A program made the translations under genes and the position numbers. Positions 7,429 to 17,194 of a DNA stretch of 64,000 bases are shown one piece after another. The stretch is from the NCBI GenBank assembly GCA_017399685.1, contig JAFQBM010000053.1, positions 1 to 64,000 of the forward strand, in the 5' to 3' direction. This stretch comes from Lachnospiraceae bacterium (GTDB lineage Bacteria; Bacillota; Clostridia; Lachnospirales; Lachnospiraceae). Numbering within the stretch: position 1 is the stretch's first letter; every line of letters begins with the position of its first letter. The notes below the pieces were generated by a model. That model was not told the origin of the DNA. It did no database searches and was given only the letters and a program-made list of their open reading frames with translations.

Positions 7429-9132
7429 ATGGAACGTTCAAATATAACAGGTAAAAAGGCAGGAAGCTTTATTATAGTAGTAGCTATATTTTTTATCGTA
7501 ATCTTTACGGGTATTTCATTGATTAGTAAATTTTCCGGTTCTGGTTCCGGTGGTAAAATTGAATCAGAGGAAGAGGCACAAAAACAGCTTACAAAGTTAT
7601 TGGATAAGGTAAAGATAACAGAGGTGGATCCGGTTCGTGGACAGGTAGAATTTGGTGCCACTTCATTGGCAGATGAGTTGCCGGATATTTCGAAGTATGA
7701 CTATACCGTAGTTGGTAATGGGGAAATTAACGTAGAGATTATTTCTTCACCGGAGAAAGCGGGAGATGGAACAGACGGATGGATGAATGAGATGGCAGAA
7801 GAGTTCAATCGTTCCGGCTATACCTATGATGGAAAATCGGTGTCTGTGTCTGTTCGTAATATTACTTCCGGTCTTGCCATGGATTATATTGTTTCCGGTA
7901 AGTATGTTCCGGAAGGATTTTCACCTTCAGCCAACATGTGGGGAGAAATGACCATTGCCCAGGGCAGTGATTTAGAGGTAATTACAGACAGAACGGTTGG
8001 AAATGTTGCAGGTATTCTGCTTAAAAAGAGTAAAATTGAAAGCCTGGAAGAAAAGTACGGTAGCGTAGATATGAAAACAGTAACACAGGCAGTGGCTGAT
8101 GGAGAACTGCTGATGGGATATACGAATCCCCTTGCCAGCTCCACAGGATTGAATTTCCTGTTATGTACCTTATATGCTTACGATAGTGAGAATGTATTAA
8201 GTGATACTGCTATTGATGGATTTACCACATTCCAGCAAAATATTCCTTATGTTGCTTATAATACCATGCAGATGAGAGAATCTGCGTCTTCCGGTTCTTT
8301 AGAAGGAATGATATTGGAATATCAGACATATGTAAATAGTGACCTGCAATCTACTTATGATTTTATTCCTTTTGGATTAAGACACGATAATCCGCTTTAT
8401 GCGACGGAAAGTGCCACTGCAAGTGAAAAAGCAGTACTTACTATGTTTGCAGAATTTTGTTCATCAGATGCAGGTAAAAGTTTAGCAGACGAATATGGAT
8501 TTAATGGTCTGGATTCTTATGTATCTGAACTGCCGGATTATAGTGGAACTACTATTGTAAATGCACAGAAACTATGGAAAGAAAACAAAGACTATGGGAA
8601 GGAGATTATTGCAGTTTTCGTGGCTGACGTTTCCGGAAGTATGTCGGGAGATCCTATGAATCAGTTAAAGGATGCGCTGGTAATCAGCAGTCAGTATATT
8701 AATGAAAATAACAGCATTGGTCTGGTAAGCTACAGTTCGGATGTATATATCAATCTTCCAATTGGAAAATTTGATTTAAACCAGCGTTCTTATTTCGTAG
8801 GAGCGGTAGACAGCCTGATGGCGAACGGAAATACTGCGTCTTATGATGCGTTATTGGTTGCAGTAGATATGATTGAAAAGGAACTGGAAAATAATCCGGA
8901 TGCAACACCTATGATTTTCCTACTTAGTGATGGAGAAACCAATGTGGGAAATAGCCTGAAAAGCTGTATTCCTATCTTACAGTACTATTCTATTCCAGTA
9001 TATACCATAGGATATAATGCCAACATTGAGGCTTTGGAAGAGATTTCAAGCATCAATGAGGCAGTCAGCATTAATGCAGACAGTGATGATGTAATTTATA
9101 AGATTAAGAGCTTATTTAACGCACAGATGTAA
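7429..9132 (+). CDS. Membrane-anchored substrate-binding-like/VWA protein
   Basis: 567 residues. A single N-terminal membrane segment (about residues 12-34) is followed by an external region. Residues about 90-380 resemble a periplasmic solute-binding protein of the type-2 fold, the kind often fused to VWA domains (TVVGNGEINVEIISSP, MGYTNPLASSTGLNFLL). Residues about 393-565 form a von Willebrand A domain with the MIDAS motif DVSGSMS (400-406), a downstream Thr region and a DGETN acidic loop for metal binding. It probably senses or binds an extracellular ligand or protein. Start at 7429 follows AAAGGAGAG. The upstream coiled-coil membrane protein is the likely partner. Confidence 0.75.
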   Translation: MERSNITGKKAGSFIIVVAIFFIVIFTGISLISKFSGSGSGGKIESEEEAQKQLTKLLDKVKITEVDPVRGQVEFGATSLADELPDISKYDYTVVGNGEINVEIISSPEKAGDGTDGWMNEMAEEFNRSGYTYDGKSVSVSVRNITSGLAMDYIVSGKYVPEGFSPSANMWGEMTIAQGSDLEVITDRTVGNVAGILLKKSKIESLEEKYGSVDMKTVTQAVADGELLMGYTNPLASSTGLNFLLCTLYAYDSENVLSDTAIDGFTTFQQNIPYVAYNTMQMRESASSGSLEGMILEYQTYVNSDLQSTYDFIPFGLRHDNPLYATESATASEKAVLTMFAEFCSSDAGKSLADEYGFNGLDSYVSELPDYSGTTIVNAQKLWKENKDYGKEIIAVFVADVSGSMSGDPMNQLKDALVISSQYINENNSIGLVSYSSDVYINLPIGKFDLNQRSYFVGAVDSLMANGNTASYDALLVAVDMIEKELENNPDATPMIFLLSDGETNVGNSLKSCIPILQYYSIPVYTIGYNANIEALEEISSINEAVSINADSDDVIYKIKSLFNAQM

Positions 9133-9168
9133 AGATGTTGAAGAGGATTTTAATTGGAGGAAAAAGAT

Positions 9169-10830
9169 ATGATGAATTATAAAAAGTATAAAAGAGGATA
9201 TTTTATGCCCCCAACACAGTGTTTGAAGTGGGCTGAAAAAGAATATATTGAAAAGGCACCTGTCTGGTGTTCTGTAGACTTAAGAGATGGAAATCAGGCT
9301 TTGATTATACCTATGAGCTTAGAGGAAAAGGTAGAATTTTTTAAGTTATTAGTGAAGATTGGCTTCAAAGAAATTGAAGTAGGTTTCCCTGCCGCTTCAG
9401 AAACAGAATATAACTTTTTAAGAAAGTTAATTGAAGAAGATTTGATTCCGGATGATGTTACCATTCAGGTACTTACTCAGGCAAGAGAGCATATTATTAA
9501 GAGGACTTTTGAAGCTTTAGATGGTGCGAAAAAGGCCATTGTGCATGTATATAATTCTACTTCTTATGCACAAAGGGAACAGGTATTTAAGAAATCGAAG
9601 GAAGAAATTTTAGAGATTGCAGTGAGCGGGGCAAAACTTTTGAAGGATATGGCGGAAGAAACCAATGGAAACTTCCAGTTTGAGTATTCTCCGGAAAGTT
9701 TTACAGGAACAGAAGTAGATTATGCTTTGGAAGTGTGTAATGCGGTATTGGATGTATGGCAGCCAACCGCAGAGAATAAGGCTATTATTAATTTACCGGT
9801 TACGGTGTCTCATTCTATGCCTCATGTTTACGCGAGTCAGGTAGAGTATATGAGCGACAATTTGAAATATCGTGAGAATGTAATTTTATCGTTACATCCA
9901 CATAATGACCGTGGTGTTGCCATTGCAGATTCTGAGTTAGGATTACTTGCAGGTGGTGACCGTATTGAAGGAACTTTATTTGGAAACGGAGAACGTACCG
10001 GTAATGTAGATATCATTACTTTGGCTATGAATATGTTCTCTCAGGGTGTAGATCCGGAACTTAATTTTGAAAATATGCCGGAAATCGTAGAAGTATATGA
10101 AAAAGTAACCCGTATGCATGTATATGAGCGTTCGCCATATTCCGGACAGTTGGTATTTGCAGCATTTTCCGGTTCTCATCAGGACGCCATTGCCAAGGGA
10201 ATGAAGTGGAGAGAAGAAAAGAATCCGGAATACTGGACGGTACCATATTTACCAATTGACCCTAAGGACATTGGAAGAGAGTATGAAGCAGATGTTATCA
10301 GAATCAACAGCCAGTCCGGTAAGGGTGGAATCGGATATTTATTAGAGCATAAATATGGATTTAAGTTACCGGCTAAGATGAGAGAGGATGTAGGATATTT
10401 CATTAAGGAAATTTCTGACCATGCCCATAAAGAATTGCAACCAAATGAAGTAGTAGAACATTTTACAAAAGAATATATGAACCGGGAAGAAAACACAAAG
10501 TTAGAGGAAGTTCATTTCGTACAGGGAAATGGCATTGAAACTAAGATTACCCTTATGAGAGGAGAAGTGTTAAAGCATTATTCCGGTAAGGGAAATGGAC
10601 GATTGGATGCAGTAAGCAATGCCATTATGAAGCATTTTGATATTAACTTTAAGTTGGTTTCTTATGAAGAACACGCATTACAGATGGGTTCTGATTCTAC
10701 CGCAGTAGCTTATGTAGGAATCGAAGATACCAATGGAAAGGTAACCTGGGGAGTAGGTACTGATGATGATATTATCAATGCGTCTGTGAAGGCATTAATC
10801 AGTGCTGTAAACCGTGCAGGTGTGAAATAA
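9169..10830 (+). CDS. leuA: 2-isopropylmalate synthase (long type)
   Basis: 553 residues from ATG 9169, preceded by TTGGAGGAAA. It condenses acetyl-CoA with 2-oxoisovalerate in leucine synthesis. The TIM-barrel active-site block WCSVDLRDGNQAL near residue 32, LHPHNDRGVAIADSE and FGNGERTGNVD are typical, and the order matches the subfamily of about 560 residues found in actinobacteria and some Firmicutes rather than the LeuA of about 510. The last 130 residues form the regulatory domain that normally gives feedback inhibition by leucine. No other leu genes and no T-box leader lie nearby; the gene stands alone with its own terminator. Confidence 0.93.
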   Translation: MMNYKKYKRGYFMPPTQCLKWAEKEYIEKAPVWCSVDLRDGNQALIIPMSLEEKVEFFKLLVKIGFKEIEVGFPAASETEYNFLRKLIEEDLIPDDVTIQVLTQAREHIIKRTFEALDGAKKAIVHVYNSTSYAQREQVFKKSKEEILEIAVSGAKLLKDMAEETNGNFQFEYSPESFTGTEVDYALEVCNAVLDVWQPTAENKAIINLPVTVSHSMPHVYASQVEYMSDNLKYRENVILSLHPHNDRGVAIADSELGLLAGGDRIEGTLFGNGERTGNVDIITLAMNMFSQGVDPELNFENMPEIVEVYEKVTRMHVYERSPYSGQLVFAAFSGSHQDAIAKGMKWREEKNPEYWTVPYLPIDPKDIGREYEADVIRINSQSGKGGIGYLLEHKYGFKLPAKMREDVGYFIKEISDHAHKELQPNEVVEHFTKEYMNREENTKLEEVHFVQGNGIETKITLMRGEVLKHYSGKGNGRLDAVSNAIMKHFDINFKLVSYEEHALQMGSDSTAVAYVGIEDTNGKVTWGVGTDDDIINASVKALISAVNRAGVK

Positions 10831-10833
10831 GGA

Positions 10834-10855
10834 GGATGCCTTTTGGCATCCTTTA
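10834..10855 (+). terminator. Hairpin terminator after leuA
   Basis: GGATGCC (10834-10840) and GGCATCC (10845-10851) form a tight stem with a TTTT loop right after the leuA stop codon. The T run behind it is short. Confidence 0.65.
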
Positions 10856-10923
10856 AAAAGGAAATGTGAGCCTTTTAGGAATATGGAACCATTGTATCAG
10901 CAATAAGGAAAGGTGTTTTACGC

Positions 10924-12570
10924 ATGAATATATGGGAAGTACTGGGAATTCAAAAATGCAAAGAGGAAAATACAATCAAACAGGCATATTATGAAAAGTT
11001 AAAGGTGACGAATCCGGAAGATCATCCGGAGGAATTTAAGCTTTTACGTCAGGCGTTGGAAGAAGCGATAAATTATGCCAGAGGGAATGTGGCAGCCACT
11101 TCGGATATGCAGGATTTTATGCAGAAGGTGGATGACATTTATCAGGACTACAGCAGAAGAATTCAGGTGGATAGCTGGGCTGAACTGTTACAGGATGGTT
11201 TGTTGGAGGAGGAAGATACGAAAAAACAGGCTTCCTTCTATATATTAAAATATATTACAGGTCATTCCTTTGTTCCTCACGAGGTACTTTGCTTTTTAAA
11301 TGAATGTTTTGACTGGTTTAACAGTATGGAAGAATTAAGCAGAGAATTTCCTAGAAATTTCTTGGAGTTCATTATTGCCAATGTGCAGTATGAGGATATT
11401 TTCTTTTATCATAAAGTTCCAATCATAGAAGGTTTTGATTATGATGCGTTTATTGATAAATATTTTGAATACCGCAAGGCATATTCTCAGGGGAATTTGG
11501 AGCTGTGTGGGGAATTATATAGGGATTTTCAAAAGTATCCCTTTGATAATCTGAATGTAGACACCATCTCTTTCTATGTTTTTCTTTATTTGGAACATTC
11601 AGAAGAGAAAGCAGCCAGGGTGATTGAGAAATGGTGCGAAAAAGAGCCGGAGGCATATGAGAATTTAAGCAATACATTAGGATTTTTCCTCCAGTGTGAG
11701 AATAAATTTGAAGATGCAGTAAAGTGTTACAAGGATGCGGTTAAAAAATGTGAAAGTAATTATGAAAATTATGTTTCACTTTTGCGTTGTTTAAGAAGAA
11801 TGAGTAAGTACGAGGAAGCAATTCCTGTGATAAAAGAGGCTTCTGCAAAGTTTCCGAAAGAGGCGACTTCCTTACATCGACGAATTGCAGATTTGTATTT
11901 TGATATGGGAGACTATGAAAATGCCATTGCAAGGTATCAGTTGCTAAGTGAAGTTGCGGATGCTGAAAATGAGTATCTTTCTGATATTGCTTTTTGCTAT
12001 GAAGCCATGGAAACAGCAGATGAAAAGGCGGAAGAGTATTATTTAAAGGCAATTGAAATGAATCCGGAAGAAGCGGAATGTTATCGGATTTATGGTATGT
12101 TTTTATTAGAGAAGAAACGTACAGTGGAAGCGGTTTCTTATTTGAAGAAAGCATATCAGATGGATCCTGAGAATTCTTTTGTTGCTCTTTGTCTGGGAAA
12201 AGCCTGCAAAGAAGCCGGAGAGTTGAATGCAGCAGCAGTATATTTTGAAATCAGTTTAAGTATTGCCATGGATGAATTAAAAGAGGATGAAGAGGATCCA
12301 TGTGTTTTAGAATCAGTATCTGACGCATTGGTACAGCTAGAACGTCTGGATGAGGCTTTGGATTATGCAAATCAGGCATTAAAGAACCAGTATTGTGTTA
12401 CTTCTTGCCCTGGAAAGGGTTGTTTTGAGGCATATGAGCATATGGCTCAGGTGGCTGAGAAACGAGGAGAGAAAGAAGAAGCATTAAAATACTATGAAAT
12501 TGCAGAAGAATTAAAACATAAGAAACGATTTGCAAAAGCAATTCACAGATTAAAAGAGGAAATGAATTAA
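10924..12570 (+). CDS. J-domain-like TPR protein
   Basis: 548 residues. The first 55 resemble a DnaJ J-domain (MNIWEVLGIQKCKEENTIKQAYYEKL, then LLRQALEEA), but the HPD tripeptide that activates Hsp70 is replaced by NPEDHPEE, so it may not stimulate DnaK. From about residue 240 there are at least six tetratricopeptide repeats (for example AECYRIYGMFLLEKKRTVEAV), a scaffold for protein binding. It has no signal peptide and is predicted cytoplasmic. It opens the long operon leading to tmk and rsmI, and its stop is one base from the next ATG, so it is co-translated with the decarboxylase. The exact role is not known. Confidence 0.75.
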   Translation: MNIWEVLGIQKCKEENTIKQAYYEKLKVTNPEDHPEEFKLLRQALEEAINYARGNVAATSDMQDFMQKVDDIYQDYSRRIQVDSWAELLQDGLLEEEDTKKQASFYILKYITGHSFVPHEVLCFLNECFDWFNSMEELSREFPRNFLEFIIANVQYEDIFFYHKVPIIEGFDYDAFIDKYFEYRKAYSQGNLELCGELYRDFQKYPFDNLNVDTISFYVFLYLEHSEEKAARVIEKWCEKEPEAYENLSNTLGFFLQCENKFEDAVKCYKDAVKKCESNYENYVSLLRCLRRMSKYEEAIPVIKEASAKFPKEATSLHRRIADLYFDMGDYENAIARYQLLSEVADAENEYLSDIAFCYEAMETADEKAEEYYLKAIEMNPEEAECYRIYGMFLLEKKRTVEAVSYLKKAYQMDPENSFVALCLGKACKEAGELNAAAVYFEISLSIAMDELKEDEEDPCVLESVSDALVQLERLDEALDYANQALKNQYCVTSCPGKGCFEAYEHMAQVAEKRGEKEEALKYYEIAEELKHKKRFAKAIHRLKEEMN

Positions 12571-12571
12571 C

Positions 12572-14140
12572 ATGAGTACACCCATACTTTCGGAATTGAT
12601 TCGATATACAGATACTAAGGCTTATCCTTTTCATATGCCAGGGCATAAACGAAGATTTCCGGACTTTGATAAAAATATCTATGAAATGGATGTAACTGAG
12701 ATTTCTGGAATGGATGAAATGCACGACCCGAAGGAAATCATTAGAGAGTCCATGGATTATTTAAAGGAAGTCTATGGAACCAAGGACTCTTTTTATCTGG
12801 TGAATGGTTCTACGGGAGGAATTCTGGCAGCAGTTTTTTCAGCGGTAAAGAAAAAAGAAGAAATTCTTGTGGGGAGAAATTGTCATAAAAGTGTATATCA
12901 TGCCATAGAACTTTGCGAGGCGGTTCCAAGGTTTCTTTATCCTAAGTGGAAGGATGAATATGATTTCTATGGAGAAATTTCTCCGAAAAAGGTGGAAAAG
13001 ATATTAAGCCGGAATCCTAACATAAAGGCTATGGTATTAACTTCTCCTACTTACGAAGGAATTTTATCGGATATAAAGAGTATTAGTGAAATCTGTAGGA
13101 AATATGGGGTCTTGTGCATTGTAGATGAGGCACATGGGGCGCATCTGCCTTTTGCTTCGAAAGTCGGAGATTTTCCTGTAAGTGCCATAGAATCTGGGGC
13201 AGATTTGGTAATCCAAAGTCTGCATAAAACTTTACCAAGCTTAACACAAACAGCTATTCTGCATGTGCCCAAAGACAGCAGGGTAGATTTGGATAGATTA
13301 AGGCATTATCTAACCGTATTTCAAACTTCTTCTCCATCTTATGTTTTTATGGCTTCCATGGAACGATGTGTGGATTTTATGGATAAGAATGGAAGGACAC
13401 TTTGGAAGCGGTATGAAAGGTTATTGGATGAATTTTACCAGGATTTACAGGGAAAAGAAGGACAAGGATTAAAGTATTTTCGCTTATATCAAGGGGAAAA
13501 GGCTTTTGGCTTTGATAAAGGAAAAATCATTATTTCTACAAAGAATACGCCTTTTTCCGGAGCAGACCTTGCAGAACATTTAAGAGCAAATTATCAGATT
13601 GAAATAGAAATGGAAGCAGCGACTTATGTGATTGCCATGACTTCTCTTATGGATGAAGAGGAAGGTTTTCAGCGATTAAAAGAAGCGTTGCTTTCTATAG
13701 AAGAATTCCTGCGTGAGTCTTGTGTAGAGAAAAAAAATAAAAATGGTGAAACCGATTTAAATAATGGAAAAAAATCAGGTTCTAGTGAAGGCAGAGAATT
13801 AGATTTAAATGAAAATGGTGAATCGGTTATGAGAACCGGTAAAATCGGAAAGAGCAGCCGGGAGAATTTTAAAATTCCCAAGGCGAAGCGAAAATGTTCT
13901 TTAAAAAAGGCATTGAAAATGCCGGAGGAGGAAGTTTCTTTAAAGGAATGTGTGGGCAGAATCAGTAAGGATTATGTGTTTGTTTATCCTCCTGGAATCC
14001 CTGTTTTAACGCCAGGGGAAGGGATTCGAAAAGAAATTAGGGATTTATTATTAAAATATATGGATTTAGGGTTAAATGTCAAAGGGCTTTATGACGATAA
14101 AAAAATAAAGGTACTTTGCAAAGAGTCTGAAGATAGGTGA
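12572..14140 (+). CDS. Orn/Lys/Arg decarboxylase-family PLP enzyme
   Basis: 522 residues of the small Firmicutes form (YaaO/SpeA-like). It has FHMPGHKRR near residue 20, EMDVTEISGMDEMHDP, the PLP Asp-Ala-His block VDEAHGAHL and the Schiff-base Lys in QSLHKTLPSLTQTAIL. Members decarboxylate arginine, lysine or ornithine to polyamines; substrate cannot be told here. The C-terminal domain normally follows directly, but residues about 380-440 are a low-complexity Lys/Asn/Gly/Ser-rich insert. It lies just upstream of tmk, as yaaO does in Bacillus subtilis. The start overlaps the preceding gene's ribosome binding region. Confidence 0.85.
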   Translation: MSTPILSELIRYTDTKAYPFHMPGHKRRFPDFDKNIYEMDVTEISGMDEMHDPKEIIRESMDYLKEVYGTKDSFYLVNGSTGGILAAVFSAVKKKEEILVGRNCHKSVYHAIELCEAVPRFLYPKWKDEYDFYGEISPKKVEKILSRNPNIKAMVLTSPTYEGILSDIKSISEICRKYGVLCIVDEAHGAHLPFASKVGDFPVSAIESGADLVIQSLHKTLPSLTQTAILHVPKDSRVDLDRLRHYLTVFQTSSPSYVFMASMERCVDFMDKNGRTLWKRYERLLDEFYQDLQGKEGQGLKYFRLYQGEKAFGFDKGKIIISTKNTPFSGADLAEHLRANYQIEIEMEAATYVIAMTSLMDEEEGFQRLKEALLSIEEFLRESCVEKKNKNGETDLNNGKKSGSSEGRELDLNENGESVMRTGKIGKSSRENFKIPKAKRKCSLKKALKMPEEEVSLKECVGRISKDYVFVYPPGIPVLTPGEGIRKEIRDLLLKYMDLGLNVKGLYDDKKIKVLCKESEDR

Positions 14141-14157
14141 AAGGAACTAAGGGCATT

Positions 14158-14784
14158 ATGAAAAAAGGAATATTTATTACATTGGAAGGACCGGATGGTT
14201 CCGGAAAATCTACACAGATTCAGTTGTTAAGTGAATATTTAACGAAAAAGGGATATGACATTGTTCTTACCAGAGAACCGGGTGGTACTGCCATTAGTGA
14301 AGAAATCAGAAAAGTGATATTAAATCCGGAATTAAAGGAAATGACGGATATGACGGAACTATTGTTGTATGCTTCCGCCAGGGCTCAGTTGGTAGGTGAA
14401 GTGATAAAACCTGCCTTAGAGCAGGGAAAGGCAGTCATTTCAGACCGGTTTATTGATTCTTCTGCGGTTTACCAGGGCATTGGACGAGGACTTGGAATCG
14501 AAACTGTTTATGAGGTAAATAGTTATGCTCTACAGGGCTTGATGCCAGATATTACTTTCTTATTGGATTTGGATGCCGAGGAAGGAATTAAGAGAAAGAA
14601 AAAACAGGCAGAATTAGACCGGATGGAACAACAGGATGTGGAATTCCATCAAAAGGTGGCGGAAGGATACCGGGAGATTGCAAAAAGAAATCCTGAAAGA
14701 ATTATTAGAATGGATGGTACTTTACCAAGAGAAGTCATTTGTGATATGATAAGAGAAAAGGTAGAGGAACAGTTAAATAAGTAA
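14158..14784 (+). CDS. tmk: Thymidylate kinase
   Basis: 208 residues from ATG 14158. The P-loop EGPDGSGKST (residues 10-19) is followed by the DR(F/Y) site in VISDRFIDSSAVYQG and the LID region KRKKKQAELDRMEQQ. It phosphorylates dTMP to dTDP for DNA synthesis. The start is chosen at the Met before KKGIFITLEG, the family's usual N-terminus; a GTG at 14137 would add seven residues. It is in the conserved tmk-yaaR-holB-yaaT block; yaaQ, which sits after tmk in Bacillus, is missing. Confidence 0.95.
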   Translation: MKKGIFITLEGPDGSGKSTQIQLLSEYLTKKGYDIVLTREPGGTAISEEIRKVILNPELKEMTDMTELLLYASARAQLVGEVIKPALEQGKAVISDRFIDSSAVYQGIGRGLGIETVYEVNSYALQGLMPDITFLLDLDAEEGIKRKKKQAELDRMEQQDVEFHQKVAEGYREIAKRNPERIIRMDGTLPREVICDMIREKVEEQLNK

Positions 14785-14850
14785 CTGCTTTGATAAAAAA
14801 CGGATAGACTTGCCTTATGGCAGTAAATGAAGGAAAGAGGAGGGATTGCG

Positions 14851-15291
14851 ATGGATTTAAAAATACAACAGGCCCAGGCATTGATGCAGACTCAGGCAAG
14901 GACAGAAGTAAATCAGAATGATGATACCTTTAAGTTTACTTTGATTTCTAATATTGCAGAAGCGGATTTACAGGAACGACTGACCGTGCTGATGGGACAG
15001 ATTAATGACCAGGGTGAAAAGATTGCGAAGCATATGGATATTAAAGATATGAGAAAGTATCGTGCTGCGGTCAAAGAGTTTATGAATGAAATCGTTTCCC
15101 GCTCTCATAAGTTTTCCAGAGAGAATTTTTTGGATAAGAGGGGAAGACACCGGGTTTATGGTATTGTAAAGCTGGTGGATGAAAACTTGGATCAGCTGGC
15201 GGCAGAGTTATTAAAAGATGAAAAAGATCATTTAGCGATTCTGGCTCGTATTGATGATATCCGGGGATTATTACTTGATATTTCTACATGA
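14851..15291 (+). CDS. yaaR: YaaR family protein (DUF327)
   Basis: 146 residues. The central and C-terminal parts match YaaR ([52 protein letters not shown]), a small helical protein of unknown function always found between tmk and holB in Firmicutes. The start at 14851 follows AAAGAGGAGGG. Its stop is 15 bases ahead of holB. Confidence 0.9.
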   Translation: MDLKIQQAQALMQTQARTEVNQNDDTFKFTLISNIAEADLQERLTVLMGQINDQGEKIAKHMDIKDMRKYRAAVKEFMNEIVSRSHKFSRENFLDKRGRHRVYGIVKLVDENLDQLAAELLKDEKDHLAILARIDDIRGLLLDIST

Positions 15292-15306
15292 TTGGGGGCG
15301 TGAGAC

Positions 15307-16290
15307 ATGCAAGAATGGAATGAATTAGTGAAAGTCAATCTTCTTTCTCAAATTGAAGAAACCGTAAAACAGGGAAACATTTCACATGGATACTTGATTA
15401 GTGGGGAAGAATATTCAGGAAAGAAAACGTTGGCTAAAATATTTGCAAAAGCATTGTTGTGCAAGGAAGATGAAATTTATTGTGGAAAGTGTACTTCATG
15501 CCTTCAGGTAGAAAATGAAAATCATCCGGATTTGATTTATTTACGGTATGAGAAGGATACCAGCATTTCTGTAGATGAAATTAGGGAGCAGGTCAACCAG
15601 ACTGTGGCTGTAAAGCCATATGCATCTGACCGGAAAGTATATATTATACCAAATGCGGACAAGATGACACAGCAGGCTCAGAATGCATTGTTAAAGACTT
15701 TGGAAGAACCGCCGGAATATGTGACCATTCTTTTGTTGGCGACAAATCCGCAGAAATTTCTTCCTACGATTTTATCCAGAGTAGTGCAATGGAAGATAAA
15801 ACCGGTGGCAAAGGAGGACATTGTTTCTCTTTTGGTTTCAAAGTATGAGATAGAAGAGAGCAAAGCGGAGTTTTGTGCAGGTTTTTCTATGGGGAATATT
15901 GGAAAAGCGATTCGGCTGGCTACGGTTTCGGATTATCAGGAAATTTATGATTTTTGTATCCATCTTTTGAAATATATTCATGAAATGCCTGTATATGAGA
16001 TTATATATGCCATGAAGGACTTGTCAAAGCATAAGTTGGAAATTAACGATTATTTGGATTTTATTATGGTATGGTATCGGGATGTATTGATGTTGAAGGC
16101 AACCAATAATCCAAATAAGATTTTATTTAAGAAAGAATATAAAGATATTAGTAAGCAATCCCAGAAAAGTTCCTTTGAAGGACTGGAGCAAATTATTACG
16201 GCAATTGATAAGGCGAAGCAGCGTCTGGATGCTAATGTAAATTTCGATATTGCCATGGAACTTTTGATGCTTACCATAAAGGAGAATTAG
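15307..16290 (+). CDS. holB: DNA polymerase III delta' subunit
   Basis: 327 residues. It belongs to the clamp-loader family: a degenerate P-loop SGEEYSGKKTLAK near residue 30, a Zn-binding CGKCTSC segment (about residues 58-64), HPDLIYL, and the NALLKTLEEPPEY block followed by sensor-1 LLATNP and SRVVQW. Delta' helps open the sliding clamp during loading. The order tmk-yaaR-holB-yaaT supports the call. Its stop is one base from the next start. Confidence 0.93.
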   Translation: MQEWNELVKVNLLSQIEETVKQGNISHGYLISGEEYSGKKTLAKIFAKALLCKEDEIYCGKCTSCLQVENENHPDLIYLRYEKDTSISVDEIREQVNQTVAVKPYASDRKVYIIPNADKMTQQAQNALLKTLEEPPEYVTILLLATNPQKFLPTILSRVVQWKIKPVAKEDIVSLLVSKYEIEESKAEFCAGFSMGNIGKAIRLATVSDYQEIYDFCIHLLKYIHEMPVYEIIYAMKDLSKHKLEINDYLDFIMVWYRDVLMLKATNNPNKILFKKEYKDISKQSQKSSFEGLEQIITAIDKAKQRLDANVNFDIAMELLMLTIKEN

Positions 16291-16291
16291 C

Positions 16292-17194
16292 ATGGTTGAA
16301 GTAGTAGGCGTAAGATTTCGTAAAACAGGTAAGATTTATCTGTTTTGCCCTGGAAAATATGATTTAAAAGTTGGCGATAATGTTATCGTGGAAACCGCCA
16401 GAGGAGTAGAGTATGGGTGGGTCGTTTTAGGAAAAAGAAATACCGAGGAAGAAAAGATTATCTCTACCCTTAAGACAGTGATTCGGAAGGCTACGCCGGA
16501 AGATGAAAAAAGAAACGAAGAAAATCATAAAAAGAGCAAAGAAGCTTTTAAATTGTGCCAGGAAAAGATTAAGAAACACGGACTGAAGATGAAATTAATC
16601 GATGCGGAATATACTTTTGATAATAATAAGGTGCTGTTTTATTTTACTGCAGATGGAAGAATTGATTTCAGGGAATTGGTAAAGGATTTAGCAGCAGTAT
16701 TTCGTACCAGAATTGAATTACGTCAAATTGGTGTAAGGGACGAAACAAAAATCGTAGGTGGAATCGGGGTCTGTGGACGTTCTTTATGCTGTAATTCTTA
16801 TTTAAGTGACTTTGTACCGGTATCTATTAAGATGGCAAAGGAGCAGAATTTATCTTTGAATCCGACTAAGATTTCAGGAATATGTGGAAGACTTATGTGT
16901 TGTCTGAAAAACGAGCAGGAAACCTATGAATATCTGAATGACCATTTACCGGAAGTGGGAGATACGGTTACGGTGATTGATGGCTTTAAGGGTGAGGTCC
17001 ATAGTGTCAGCGTTCTTAGACAAAAGATTAAGGTAATTATTACGGATGATAAGGGTGATAAGGAAATCCGTGAATATAAGGCGGATGAAGTGAAGTTCAA
17101 ACCTAGAAAAAGACGGGATCACATGGAACTTTCCAAGGAAGAATTAAAGGCATTAAAGGATTTGGAAAAGGATGAGGGAGAGTCTAAATTGTAA
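16292..17194 (+). CDS. ricT: PSP1/RicT family protein (YaaT)
   Basis: 300 residues with the PSP1 domain. The Cys-rich blocks GGIGVCGRSLCCNSYL and ISGICGRLMCCLKNEQETYE are the hallmark; in B. subtilis RicT (YaaT) is part of a complex with RicA and RicF that carries [4Fe-4S] clusters and stimulates RNase Y cleavage of mRNA, with effects on sporulation and biofilm. The start at 16292 follows holB by one base and the stop overlaps the next ATG by one base (TAATG), so the genes are tightly coupled. The name yaaT is also used. Confidence 0.92.
   Translation: MVEVVGVRFRKTGKIYLFCPGKYDLKVGDNVIVETARGVEYGWVVLGKRNTEEEKIISTLKTVIRKATPEDEKRNEENHKKSKEAFKLCQEKIKKHGLKMKLIDAEYTFDNNKVLFYFTADGRIDFRELVKDLAAVFRTRIELRQIGVRDETKIVGGIGVCGRSLCCNSYLSDFVPVSIKMAKEQNLSLNPTKISGICGRLMCCLKNEQETYEYLNDHLPEVGDTVTVIDGFKGEVHSVSVLRQKIKVIITDDKGDKEIREYKADEVKFKPRKRRDHMELSKEELKALKDLEKDEGESKL

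Noticed and set aside
9133-9168. Possible T-box or leader attenuator before leuA
   Set aside because: The gap to the upstream gene is only 36 bases, far too short.
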